A stretch of DNA of 64,000 nucleotides from Alkaliphilus sp. B6464 (GTDB taxonomy: Bacteria; Bacillota; Clostridia; Peptostreptococcales; Natronincolaceae), in the NCBI RefSeq assembly GCF_018141165.1, contig NZ_CP058557.1, positions 3,348,001 through 3,412,000 of the forward strand, read 5' to 3'. Every line of letters starts with the position of its first letter. Positions within the stretch are counted from its first letter, which is position 1. Made by a program: the position numbers and the translations under genes. The notes under the pieces are model-generated. The model was not told the DNA's origin. It ran no database searches and saw only the letters and a list, made by a program, of their open reading frames with translations. Below, in pieces: positions 32,276 through 40,824 of the stretch.

Positions 32276-32506
32276 TTACATTTCAATTTGTTTTAATATC
32301 TTATTTACATCAAGTTCTAAACATTTAGCTAAAAGAAGTAATTTTTCTGAACTTGGTGCATATCTTCCATTTTCTAAATCAGATAGATAATTTCTAGATA
32401 TATTAATTTTTTCTGCTACTTCTAATTGAGTCATTGATTTACTTTTTCTAGCTTTCTTAATGTTTGCTCCAATGATTTTTTTGTTGTCGGTTTGCATTGT
32501 ATTCAC
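32276..32506 (-). CDS. Cro-like XRE-family regulator
   Basis: The 76-residue protein is a single helix-turn-helix domain (IKKARKSKSMTQLEVAEKIN, ISRNYLSDLENGRYAPSSE). It is divergent from the repressor at 32725 and should act as the lytic switch. The start is either GTG 32506, very near the AAAGGAGG, or ATG 32497 with a longer spacer. Its promoter (32524-32552) contains an operator-like sequence. Confidence 0.9.
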   Translation of the reverse strand: MNTMQTDNKKIIGANIKKARKSKSMTQLEVAEKINISRNYLSDLENGRYAPSSEKLLLLAKCLELDVNKILKQIEM

Positions 32507-32523
32507 GACCTCCTTTCAATAAC

Positions 32524-32552
32524 ATTGTATTAAATACACGTCATTTTGTAAA
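32524..32552 (-). promoter_or_regulatory. Promoter of Cro-like gene with operator in the spacer
   Basis: Minus strand TTTACA (32547-32552), 17-base spacer, TACAAT (32524-32529). The spacer and -35 include CAAAATGACGTG (32537-32548), repeated at 32611-32622. Confidence 0.75.
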
Positions 32553-32610
32553 ACAGTAAAAACGAGCATTAATTCAAATTACTAAGGATTATCAATATAA
32601 TTCGTTAATT

Positions 32611-32622
32611 CACGTCATTTTG
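32611..32622. promoter_or_regulatory. Second operator-like repeat in the switch region
   Basis: Plus-strand CACGTCATTTTG at 32611-32622 exactly repeats 32537-32548, 74 bases away. A related half (TACGTGAATT) is at 32631 onward and CGACATTTTATCG overlaps the repressor promoter. They are likely binding sites for the XRE regulators. Confidence 0.6.
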
Positions 32623-32656
32623 CTTTAATATACGTGAATTTCCGTCTAAAAAGTAA

Positions 32657-32685
32657 TTGTATAACCGACATTTTATCGTTATAAT
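32657..32685 (+). promoter_or_regulatory. Repressor promoter
   Basis: TTGTAT (32657-32662), 17-base spacer, consensus TATAAT (32680-32685). Transcription would begin near 32692, so the upstream in-frame ATG at 32686 cannot be the start of the repressor. Confidence 0.75.
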
Positions 32686-32724
32686 ATGATTATCAAAATA
32701 ATTAAACAGTTCGGAGGCAATAAA

Positions 32725-33087
32725 ATGAATATAGGATTAAGAGTTAAAGAATTAAGAAAACAACTTGGATTAACACAAGCTGAGTTTGCTAAAAAAGCAA
32801 ATATATCAAGAACCTATCTATCAGATGTAGAAAATAATAGGTACAACCCAAGCATTGATACATTACAAAATATAGCTAACCATTTAGAAGTGCCTTTAAG
32901 TGATTTTTTTGATACAAGTACGGATAATGAACGAAAAACAATCGATGATATAAATAAAATAGTTGAAAAAAACAAAATAGAAACTATAGCTGCACATCTT
33001 GATGCGGAAGAATTTACTGATGCAGATTTAGAAGATATTGAAGAATTCATTAAATATGTTGCATCTAGAAAGAAAAAAAGAGAGTAA
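32725..33087 (+). CDS. Lysogeny repressor, XRE family (ImmR-like)
   Basis: The 120-residue repressor has an N-terminal helix-turn-helix (VKELRKQLGLTQAEFAKKAN, ISRTYLSDVENNRYNPS) and an acidic C-terminal helical tail (EEFTDADLEDIEEFIKYVAS). The start at 32725 follows GGAGGCAATAAA and lies after the mapped promoter. Its helix-turn-helix is very similar to that of the Cro-like protein, so both may share operators. The next gene is an ImmA-like protein, a pair known in ICEBs1 and many prophages. Confidence 0.9.
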   Translation: MNIGLRVKELRKQLGLTQAEFAKKANISRTYLSDVENNRYNPSIDTLQNIANHLEVPLSDFFDTSTDNERKTIDDINKIVEKNKIETIAAHLDAEEFTDADLEDIEEFIKYVASRKKKRE

Positions 33088-33115
33088 TGCCTTGTGAATC
33101 AAAAGGGGGACAACT

Positions 33116-33577
33116 ATGCGTACATATGAAGAAATGATAATAAAAGCTGATGAAGAAGGTATTGAAGTTATTGAAATGGATTTTAAAGGAAATGCAAAAG
33201 GCTACTGCTGCGATAATGTAATTAGTATTTCTAATAAGTTAACTACAAATAAAGAAAAAAAATGTACCTTGATTGAAGAAATCAGCCACCTTAAAAATAA
33301 CATTGGGAATATACTAGATCAGTCTGATATTAGAAATAGAAAACAAGAAAGACTAGCTAGAACATGGGGATATGAGAAATTAGTCGGAATTATAGATTTA
33401 GTTAGTGCTTATAACAATGGTGTACGAAATAGATACGAACTATCTGAATATCTAGATGTAACAGAAGAATTTATCGATAGTGCATTAAAATATTATAAAG
33501 AAAAATACGGTCTTTTTTATGAAATAGATAACTATATAGTCTATTTTGAACCATTAGTTATAATTAAAAAATTTTAA
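33116..33577 (+). CDS. ImmA/IrrE-like metallopeptidase
   Basis: The 153-residue product resembles ImmA-type peptidases that cleave the lysogeny repressor to trigger induction. The metal motif reads LIEEISHLKNN, an EExxH variant of HExxH seen in phage members, and RNRKQERLARTWGYEKLV holds the second conserved segment. It ends with a winged, beta C-terminal part. It follows the repressor by 28 bases with a GGGGGA site and is transcribed with it. Confidence 0.82.
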   Translation: MRTYEEMIIKADEEGIEVIEMDFKGNAKGYCCDNVISISNKLTTNKEKKCTLIEEISHLKNNIGNILDQSDIRNRKQERLARTWGYEKLVGIIDLVSAYNNGVRNRYELSEYLDVTEEFIDSALKYYKEKYGLFYEIDNYIVYFEPLVIIKKF

Positions 33578-33625
33578 TTTTTTTTAATTATTTACTCGAA
33601 CATACGTTTGAAAGAAGGTTATTAT

Positions 33626-35215
33626 ATGACAAAGGGTTATTGTATATATTTGAGAAAATCAAGAGCAGACGTTGAAGCAGAGTCTAGGGGTGAAGGTGAA
33701 ACTTTAGCTCGACATGAGAATATTTTATTAGAGCTGGCCAAAAAACAAAGTCTACATATAACACAAATTTACAAAGAAGTTGTTTCTGGAGAAACCATTT
33801 CCTCTCGCCCTGTAATGCAACATTTACTTTCAGAAGTGGAACAAGATTTATGGAAAGGCGTATTAGTTGTCGAAGTAGAGCGTCTTGCTAGAGGAGACAC
33901 TATAGATCAAGGTATAGTTGCACAGGCATTTAAGTATTCTAATACAAAAATAATAACTCCTATGAAAGTCTATGACCCTAATAACGAATTCGATGAGGAG
34001 TATTTTGAATTCGGACTGTTTATGTCTAGGAGAGAATATAAAACCATCAATAGGCGTTTACAACGTGGTCGACTTGAAAGTGTTAAGGAAGGCAAATATG
34101 TTGGCAACACTCCTCCATACGGCTATGTAAGAAAGAAACTTGAGAATCAAAAAGGTTACACTTTGGAGATTATTCCAGACGAAGCTAATGTTGTTAAACT
34201 AATATTTGAATTGTACACTAAAGGCGAATTACAAGAAGATGGGACACATAACAGATTAGGTGTATCTCTTATAGTTAGAAAGCTGAACGATCTTAAAATA
34301 CCAACTATTAAAGGTGGCGATTGGACTCCTGCAACTATTCGAGGAATACTTAGAAATCCAGTATACATGGGAAAGATTCGTTGGAATGCACGTCCAGAAG
34401 TTAAAAAGATGGTTGATGGAAAAATGATAAAAGAAAGACCTCATGCTAAGGAAGAAGATATAGTTTTAGTTGACGGACTACATGAATCTATTATAGATGA
34501 AGAATTATTCGAATTAACACAAAAGTTTTTAAAAGAAAACCCAATGTTTCCTGTACCAAATAAACATGTTGTAAAAAATCCATTAGCCGGGATCATAACC
34601 TGTGGTATGTGTAATAGAAAAATGACTAGACGACCATATGGTGATAAATATCCAGATGCTTTAATCTGTGCTTTTACTTCTTGTAAAAATGTAAGTTCTC
34701 AACTCTCCTTAGTAGAAGAAAAATTGTTACATGCTTTGGAAAGTTGGCTTACAAATTATAAATTAAATTTAAAATCAATAAAAAATAATAAGTCAGAAAA
34801 GAATCTTGAATCAGATATTATAAATAAAAACATAGATAAATTAAATAGCGAAATTGAAACTTTACAAAAACAGTTGGATAATTTACACGACTTGCTAGAG
34901 CAAGGAATCTATACAACCAAAACATTTCTTGAAAGATCTAAAAAGATTAATGATAAAATTGAGATTGCCAAGAATGACAGAAACGCATTAGTCGATAGTT
35001 TGAATAAGAGTACTATTACAGAAAAAGAAGCAAGCATAATTATACCTAAGATAGAAAATATAATAAGGGTATATCATGAATTAGATGCAAAAGCTAAAAA
35101 TATATTGTTAAAGGAAGTTTTAAATAAAGTTGTTTATATTAAAAATAAAAGTGGACGATGGCACGCTAAACCAGATGATTTCGAGCTTGAACTTTTCATA
35201 GAACTACCGAAGTAG
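33626..35215 (+). CDS. Large serine integrase
   Basis: The 529-residue recombinase integrates and excises the prophage. The resolvase domain starts YCIYLRKSRADVE (catalytic Ser is in RKSRAD-type motif), with EVVSGETISSRPVMQHL and VVEVERLARGDTIDQG; the recombinase domain spans about 160-270 (YGYVRKKLENQKGY, GGDWTPATIRGILRNPVY); a zinc ribbon with four Cys follows (ITCGMCNRKM, ICAFTSCKN); and a coiled coil near residues 395-450. I start at ATG 33626 since the TTG at 33608 lies before the AAAGAAGG site. It is the last prophage gene, next to the interrupted cotJC. Confidence 0.95.
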   Translation: MTKGYCIYLRKSRADVEAESRGEGETLARHENILLELAKKQSLHITQIYKEVVSGETISSRPVMQHLLSEVEQDLWKGVLVVEVERLARGDTIDQGIVAQAFKYSNTKIITPMKVYDPNNEFDEEYFEFGLFMSRREYKTINRRLQRGRLESVKEGKYVGNTPPYGYVRKKLENQKGYTLEIIPDEANVVKLIFELYTKGELQEDGTHNRLGVSLIVRKLNDLKIPTIKGGDWTPATIRGILRNPVYMGKIRWNARPEVKKMVDGKMIKERPHAKEEDIVLVDGLHESIIDEELFELTQKFLKENPMFPVPNKHVVKNPLAGIITCGMCNRKMTRRPYGDKYPDALICAFTSCKNVSSQLSLVEEKLLHALESWLTNYKLNLKSIKNNKSEKNLESDIINKNIDKLNSEIETLQKQLDNLHDLLEQGIYTTKTFLERSKKINDKIEIAKNDRNALVDSLNKSTITEKEASIIIPKIENIIRVYHELDAKAKNILLKEVLNKVVYIKNKSGRWHAKPDDFELELFIELPK

Positions 35216-35227
35216 TTCTATTTTTTA
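35198..35227 (+). terminator. Intrinsic terminator overlapping the integrase stop codon
   Basis: ATAGAACTAC pairs perfectly with GTAGTTCTAT around CGAA, followed by TTTTT. The integrase stop TAG (35213-35215) lies inside the stem. It would stop integrase transcripts from running antisense into cotJC. Confidence 0.85.
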
Positions 35228-35244
35228 TTATGTATAACATATAT

Positions 35245-35263
35245 GTACTTATTCTTCCGTACC
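35245..35263. other. Prophage right attachment junction (attR/attL) inside cotJC
   Basis: Homology to CotJC ends at Gly-Thr-Glu-Glu (35252-35263) and an in-frame TAA follows at 35249. The crossover of the serine integrase must lie in or beside this stretch. The phage-side arm TGTATAACATATATGTAC (35231-35248) is AT-rich and partly symmetrical, as in attP half sites. Confidence 0.75.
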
Positions 35264-35446
35264 AATATCTGTTAGAAGACCTTTCGCTTCATTAGTAGGT
35301 ATTGTATATCTTTGATTTAAATATCTTATAGCTGCAGAAAGTTCTCCATCTGGGCCTCCGTATTGAGTTAATAAATATTTAGCCATTCTTAAGTCTTTGC
35401 AATGAATTTTAACTGGATACTCTAGTTTTTTTTCATAAATCCACAT
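35249..35446 (-). pseudogene. cotJC: cotJC 5' fragment interrupted by prophage (spore coat Mn-catalase-like)
   Basis: The 65 residues begin MWIYEKKLEYPVKI and include QYGGPDGELSAAIRYLNQRY and GLLTDIGTEE, matching the N-terminus of CotJC, a spore inner-coat protein related to manganese catalase of about 190-220 residues. The match stops in the conserved EExxH metal motif, where the prophage begins; the phage supplies the stop. The 3' part should be on the far side of the prophage, left of base 1, on the same strand. Excision would restore the gene. Confidence 0.9.
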
Positions 35447-35475
35447 ATATTTCCCTCCTTAATTTCCTTTTAGCA

Positions 35476-35724
35476 TTATTCTTCCCATGGCCATGGACTA
35501 TCGAGCCATCTCCATGAACAATGATTAGGAGAGAACCCAAAATTTAAAAGTGGTCCATAGAGCATTTCATATTGCTGCTTTAACATTAATAACTGGTTGG
35601 AGTAGTTGTTATACTCCATTAATGCTCTTTGATCATAGAGATGTGTATCTAAGTACAGTTGCCACTCTATTGCAGCAAATTCTACCTCCTGAATTTGTCT
35701 TAATAATTTATGTCTATCGCCCAT
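35476..35724 (-). CDS. cotJB: Spore coat protein CotJB
   Basis: The 82-residue product matches CotJB: RQIQEVEFAAIEWQLYLDTH and an aromatic C-terminus (SWRWLDSPWPWEE). It is needed for assembly of the CotJ proteins into the spore coat. ATG overlaps the cotJA stop; cotJC follows 29 bases on. The operon order cotJA-cotJB-cotJC is the same as in Bacillus subtilis, where it is made in the mother cell under sigma E. Confidence 0.93.
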   Translation of the reverse strand: MGDRHKLLRQIQEVEFAAIEWQLYLDTHLYDQRALMEYNNYSNQLLMLKQQYEMLYGPLLNFGFSPNHCSWRWLDSPWPWEE

Positions 35725-35957
35725 TATTTTTCCTCCTTCCAGGGGTCTTCATGCGGATTATACACATTAGATAACTCCGGAAATATAGTCCCCTTCATCA
35801 ATGCTTCTCTTATAGGAAATGTAGTCGTAAAGGATTGATAGGGTACATAAGCATGAGCGTACAATGGGTTAATAGGCATAAATGGGACTGGATAAATCTG
35901 ACATGGTCCATAGTTTCCATGTTTGTATAGATATTGATTACATCCGTTGTGACACAC
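35724..35957 (-). CDS. cotJA: Spore coat protein CotJA
   Basis: The 77-residue product is proline- and tyrosine-rich with the conserved LYAHAYVPYQSFTTTFPIRE and ALMKGTIFPEL segments of CotJA. The GTG start follows GGGAGGTAATTAAAA. First gene of the cotJ operon. A sigma E promoter was sought in 35958-36060 but not found with confidence. Confidence 0.9.
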   Translation of the reverse strand: MCHNGCNQYLYKHGNYGPCQIYPVPFMPINPLYAHAYVPYQSFTTTFPIREALMKGTIFPELSNVYNPHEDPWKEEK

Positions 35958-36123
35958 TTTTAATTACCTCCCTTAAATTAGCTTTATATATTAAATCACT
36001 CGTCATACCATAATATTCAATAGACCTGAATAGTGTGATTTACTTTATATATAATTACATAATATAAGCTTGTTTTCAGAGTTCTACCTGTTAGTACTTT
36101 GTAAAGACTGCGTCATTAGAATA

Positions 36124-36168
36124 CAAAAAAACACCTAGAATGTATCAAATACCATTCTAGGTGTTTTA
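36124..36168 (-). terminator. Intrinsic terminator after cyclophilin gene
   Basis: Arms 36153-36166 and 36130-36142 (minus AAACACCTAGAATG with CATTCTAGGTGTT) form a perfect stem followed by TTTTTTT. It separates the cyclophilin gene from cotJ. Confidence 0.9.
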
Positions 36169-36175
36169 AAATAAT

Positions 36176-36694
36176 CTATATTTTTTCTGGTTCTGGATAA
36201 TCTACTCCAAATGTATCTACAGTTACTTCTTTCATTCTTTGGTCAACATTTGGCTTATCGCTATAGTTACGATCTACTGATACAATTTCATCTGCTACTT
36301 CTATTCCTTCAATCACCTTGCCAAAAGCAGCATATTGACCATCTAAGTGTGGAGAGTTAGCCACCATAACAAAAAACTGGGAGCCCGCCGAGTTAGGAGC
36401 CATTGTTCTTGCCATTGAAAGAACACCTTTGGTATGCTTTAAATCATTTTTAAAGCCATTTCCACTAAACTCTCCCTTTATACTATATCCTGGTCCACCA
36501 GTACCTGTTCCATTTGGATCTCCACCTTGAATCATAAATCCTGGTATTACCCTATGGAAAATAACACCATTATAGTACCCTTTGTTTATTAAGGATATAA
36601 AATTATTAACAGTATTAGGGGCTATCTCTGGATAAAGTTCTGCCTTCATTTGCTTTCCATTTTCCATTGTAATTTTAACTATTGGATTTTTCAT
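36176..36694 (-). CDS. ppiB: Peptidyl-prolyl cis-trans isomerase, cyclophilin type
   Basis: The 172-residue enzyme assists protein folding by proline isomerisation. Cyclophilin motifs are clear: NNFISLINKGYYNGVIFHRV, PGFMIQGGDPNGTGTGGPGY, KGVLSMARTMAPNSAGSQFF and GKVIEGIEVADEI. No signal peptide, so cytoplasmic. It is a single-gene unit with its own terminator. Confidence 0.95.
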   Translation of the reverse strand: MKNPIVKITMENGKQMKAELYPEIAPNTVNNFISLINKGYYNGVIFHRVIPGFMIQGGDPNGTGTGGPGYSIKGEFSGNGFKNDLKHTKGVLSMARTMAPNSAGSQFFVMVANSPHLDGQYAAFGKVIEGIEVADEIVSVDRNYSDKPNVDQRMKEVTVDTFGVDYPEPEKI

Positions 36695-36964
36695 ATGTAT
36701 TTCCTCTCTTTCTTATTGCTAAGTTTTCTTACTCTATACGAAAATATAAATTTTTTAATTCTTTATCTTTTCTACATATTCCATATTACTATAGTGTAGT
36801 CAAAATTTCTATATTATATTATTAAATTGCCAAAATTTATGATGCTATAGTATTTAATCTAAGTATTTTAACAAATTAACTTTATATGAATCACATATAT
36901 TTTACTAAATGTTTGATAATATATATTTACTGTTCACTTACATACAAATGAGGATTTTTATGTA

Positions 36965-37279
36965 TCTATTATAATAAAAACTATTACAGATATAGCAAAA
37001 CAAACAAATTTATTAGCACTAAATGCAGCTATTGAGCTGCAATGGCAGATAGAATTAATATGGGACAAATAGTAAATACTAAAATTGAAGAAATGGTTCA
37101 AGGCTTTAAATATATTGGAGATGTCTTAAACCAAACAGAACAATCTGACTACATATTAGCAAATATGCATGAAAAAATGAAAAACTTATTAGTCATGTAG
37201 ATAGATCGTACACCGTTGATAAAATCTTGAAGAAAACTTAACTGAAATGAGAGCCATGTTAACAAAATCTGATATTTAA
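36965..37279 (+). pseudogene. Relic of a methyl-accepting chemotaxis protein C-terminus
   Basis: The plus strand reads ITDIAKQTNLLALNAAIE, the invariant tip of chemotaxis receptor signalling domains. A one-base deletion after GAG shifts the frame; the other frame continues ADRINMGQIV and KIEEMVQGFKYIGDVL to a TAG at 37200. A further shifted segment (EENLTEMRAMLTKSDI) ends at 37279. The upstream receptor part is absent. It is a decayed fragment. Confidence 0.85.
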
Positions 37280-37387
37280 AAATTTATAATTTATTACATA
37301 AAAACGAGCAGAATCTTTTCTTTTGTGATTGTTTTTAGATTGAATACTTGATTTTATAAGTATTCAATAAAATGTTATAAAAAATAC

Positions 37388-37416
37388 TTGACACTTATTT
37401 TTATATATCGTAATAT
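37388..37416 (+). promoter_or_regulatory. Promoter of ArsR-type regulator
   Basis: TTGACA (37388-37393), 17-base spacer, TAATAT (37411-37416). The palindrome at 37405-37424 overlaps the -10, so the regulator probably represses itself. Confidence 0.8.
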
Positions 37417-37424
37417 TATGATAT
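37405..37424. promoter_or_regulatory. ArsR-family operator 1
   Basis: ATATCGTAATATTATGATAT is a 20-base palindrome with one mismatched pair. A close copy lies at 37778-37797 before the CoA-disulfide reductase gene. Confidence 0.7.
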
Positions 37425-37446
37425 TAGGATTCAAGGAGGTTATTTT

Positions 37447-37737
37447 ATGGACCATTTTTCAAATGATACTAAGATTTTTGATGAAAATGCCGAGATTTTA
37501 AAAGCGCTCGCTCACCCTATACGGCTCTGTATAGTTCAAGGATTGCTTAGCTGCAATGGATGCAATGTGTCTAAAATTCAAAATTGCTTAGATATCCCTC
37601 AGTCTACTATTTCTCAGCACCTGGCTAAACTTAGAAGCTCTGGTATTATTGCTGGCGAAAGAAACGGTTTAGAAATCGTTTACAAGGTTGTTAATCCTAA
37701 GGCCAAGGCTATCGTTAATGCTATTGTCAATAACTAA
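37447..37737 (+). CDS. ArsR/SmtB-family transcriptional regulator
   Basis: The 96-residue winged-helix repressor has KALAHPIRLCIVQGLL, a CNGCNV pair of cysteines near residues 37-40, and the recognition helix DIPQSTISQHLAKLRSSGII. The CxxC may sense thiol or sulfane sulfur rather than a metal, since the next gene is a CoA-disulfide reductase with a rhodanese domain. GGAGG precedes the ATG. Operator palindromes lie in its own promoter and before the downstream gene. Confidence 0.93.
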   Translation: MDHFSNDTKIFDENAEILKALAHPIRLCIVQGLLSCNGCNVSKIQNCLDIPQSTISQHLAKLRSSGIIAGERNGLEIVYKVVNPKAKAIVNAIVNN

Positions 37738-37746
37738 ATTTAGTTA

Positions 37747-37775
37747 TTGACACAGTGTTAATTTATATTTATAGT
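37747..37775 (+). promoter_or_regulatory. Promoter of CoA-disulfide reductase gene
   Basis: TTGACA (37747-37752), 17-base spacer, TATAGT (37770-37775), directly followed by the second operator palindrome. Confidence 0.75.
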
Positions 37776-37777
37776 TA

Positions 37778-37797
37778 ACATCGTAATATTACAATAT
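37778..37797. promoter_or_regulatory. ArsR-family operator 2
   Basis: ACATCGTAATATTACAATAT shares TCGTAATATTA with operator 1 and overlaps the expected transcription start of the downstream gene. Confidence 0.65.
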
Positions 37798-37850
37798 ATA
37801 AATTTAAAGTTTTATAATTTAATATATCAATTAAAGACTAGGAGGATTTA

Positions 37851-39584
37851 ATGATGAGTAAAAAAGTAATTATTGTGGGTGGTGTAGCGGGCGGTGCTTC
37901 TACTGCTGCTAGATTACGAAGAATGGATGAAAATGCAGAAATTATTATGTTTGAAAGAGGAGAGTATATTTCATTCGCTAACTGTGGTCTTCCTTATTAT
38001 ATTGGAAACATTATTGAAAGAAGAGAGGCTTTGCTAGTTCAAACTGTAGAAGGAATGTCAAAAAAGTTTAATATGGATATTCGTATTCTAAGCGAAGTTA
38101 TTGCAATAGATCCTTCCCAAAAGAAGTTAACTATTAAAAACTTAAAAACTAACGAAATATATGAAGAATCCTATGATGTACTTGTTCTTTCACCTGGTGC
38201 TAATCCAATTAAACCACCTATCCCTGGAATAAATGAAGCTAAAAATCTGTTTACATTACGCAATATACCAGATACAGATGCTATTAAATCTTTTGTAGAT
38301 ACTAAAAAACCAAAGTCCGCAATAGTTATAGGTGGTGGTTTTATCGGTATCGAAATGGCAGAAAGTTTACATCATAGAGGTATACATGTAACTCTTGTAG
38401 AAGCGGCTGATCAAATAATGGGACCTATCGACTACGAAATGGCTTCTATTTTGCACAATCATATAAAGTCTAAGGGCGTAGATCTGATCCTAGGTGATGG
38501 AGTTAAATCCTTTGAAAACCAAGGTAAAAAGTTAGTTCTACAAAGTGGAAAAGAAATAGAAACTGATCTAATTATATTTTCCATAGGTGTTAGGCCTGAA
38601 AACCAACTTGCTAAAGATGCAGGGTTGAAAGTTGGTGAAAGAGGGGGTATTCAAGTAAATGAATATCTTCAGACTTCAGATGAAACCATATATGCAATAG
38701 GAGACGCTATTGAAGTAGTAGACTTTATTAGCGGTAAACCAACAATGATTCCTCTAGCTGGCCCAGCTAATAAACAAGGTAGGATTGTAGCAAATAACAT
38801 TTGCGGCAAATCTGAAAAATATGTTGGCACTATAGGAACTTCTGTAGCTAAAGTTTTCGATATGGCTGTGGCATCCACTGGTAATAACGAGAAACTACTA
38901 AAGGCTAGAGGGGTTAAATATGAAGCAATTCATATACATCCAGGTTCTCATGCAGGTTATTATCCTGGTGCCTTCCCTATTTCTATGAAAATGCTATTTG
39001 ATCCTGAAACAGGCAAAATTTTCGGCGCGCAAGCAGTTGGATATGATGGTGTCGAAAAAAGAATCGATGTTATTGCTACAGCTATAGCTGCTAATATGAA
39101 TGTCATAGATTTAAAAGAATTAGAATTATCCTATGCACCTCCATTCTCTTCTGCCAAAGATCCAGTTAATATGTTTGGATTTGTTGCTTCAAATATAATG
39201 AATGGACTAGTAAGTACTGTACAGTGGCATGAGATTGATAATATTGTGAAAGATGGTGGCATCCTAGTAGACGTTAGAGAAGCAGAAGAAAATCAATTAG
39301 GATTTATTAAAGGTTCTATACTAATACCACTTGGAGAGCTTAGAAGCCGCTTAGGAGAATTACCCAAGGATAAAACAATCCATATATACTGTCAAGTTGG
39401 TATTAGAGGATATAATGCTAGTAGAATATTGATACAAAATGGTTATAGTGCTAAAAACCTAGATGGTGGATATAAAACTTATCAATGTGTATTTTCAAAT
39501 GATTCATCTAATGATTGTATTGCACAAATAGATGATTCTGGTGTTGCAAAGATAGATTGCTCAACTGGTGAGAAAAAACTTTAA
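37851..39584 (+). CDS. CoA-disulfide reductase with C-terminal rhodanese domain
   Basis: The 577-residue flavoprotein has an N-terminal FAD-binding GGVAGGASTAARLRR, the single redox cysteine in SFANCGLPYY, an NAD(P)H-binding VIGGGFIGIEMAESL near residue 165, the FAD-contacting YAIGDAIE, and the dimerisation domain. A rhodanese domain from about 465 holds the active cysteine in IYCQVGIRGYNAS. Such fusions reduce CoA disulfides or per- and polysulfides. A short tail (CIAQIDDSG... CSTGE) follows where relatives carry a TusA domain. It is controlled with the ArsR-type gene. Confidence 0.93.
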   Translation: MMSKKVIIVGGVAGGASTAARLRRMDENAEIIMFERGEYISFANCGLPYYIGNIIERREALLVQTVEGMSKKFNMDIRILSEVIAIDPSQKKLTIKNLKTNEIYEESYDVLVLSPGANPIKPPIPGINEAKNLFTLRNIPDTDAIKSFVDTKKPKSAIVIGGGFIGIEMAESLHHRGIHVTLVEAADQIMGPIDYEMASILHNHIKSKGVDLILGDGVKSFENQGKKLVLQSGKEIETDLIIFSIGVRPENQLAKDAGLKVGERGGIQVNEYLQTSDETIYAIGDAIEVVDFISGKPTMIPLAGPANKQGRIVANNICGKSEKYVGTIGTSVAKVFDMAVASTGNNEKLLKARGVKYEAIHIHPGSHAGYYPGAFPISMKMLFDPETGKIFGAQAVGYDGVEKRIDVIATAIAANMNVIDLKELELSYAPPFSSAKDPVNMFGFVASNIMNGLVSTVQWHEIDNIVKDGGILVDVREAEENQLGFIKGSILIPLGELRSRLGELPKDKTIHIYCQVGIRGYNASRILIQNGYSAKNLDGGYKTYQCVFSNDSSNDCIAQIDDSGVAKIDCSTGEKKL

Positions 39585-39622
39585 ATAATATTAAGTATAT
39601 TAAAAATACACCTATGCACTGT

Positions 39623-39660
39623 AAAGATCCTAGTACAATTAATTGTACTAGGATCTTTTA
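39623..39660. terminator. Bidirectional intrinsic terminator
   Basis: A perfect 36-base inverted repeat (AAAGATCCTAGTACAATT and its complement) with T- and A-runs on either side separates the converging CoA-disulfide reductase and mnmA genes. Confidence 0.92.
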
Positions 39661-39671
39661 AACTTTAAATA

Positions 39672-40805
<1,134 letters not shown>

Positions 40806-40824
40806 TTAGCCTATATTAAATCAT

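Noticed and set aside
33590-33625. Sigma E-like -10 (CATACGTT) just before the integrase start, which would tie integration/excision to sporulation
   Set aside because: No matching -35 is present and the implied transcript would start inside the ribosome binding site, so it is probably chance.
35958-36060. Mother-cell sigma E promoter of the cotJ operon
   Set aside because: Several AT-rich partial matches exist but none has both boxes at the right spacing; not reported as a feature.
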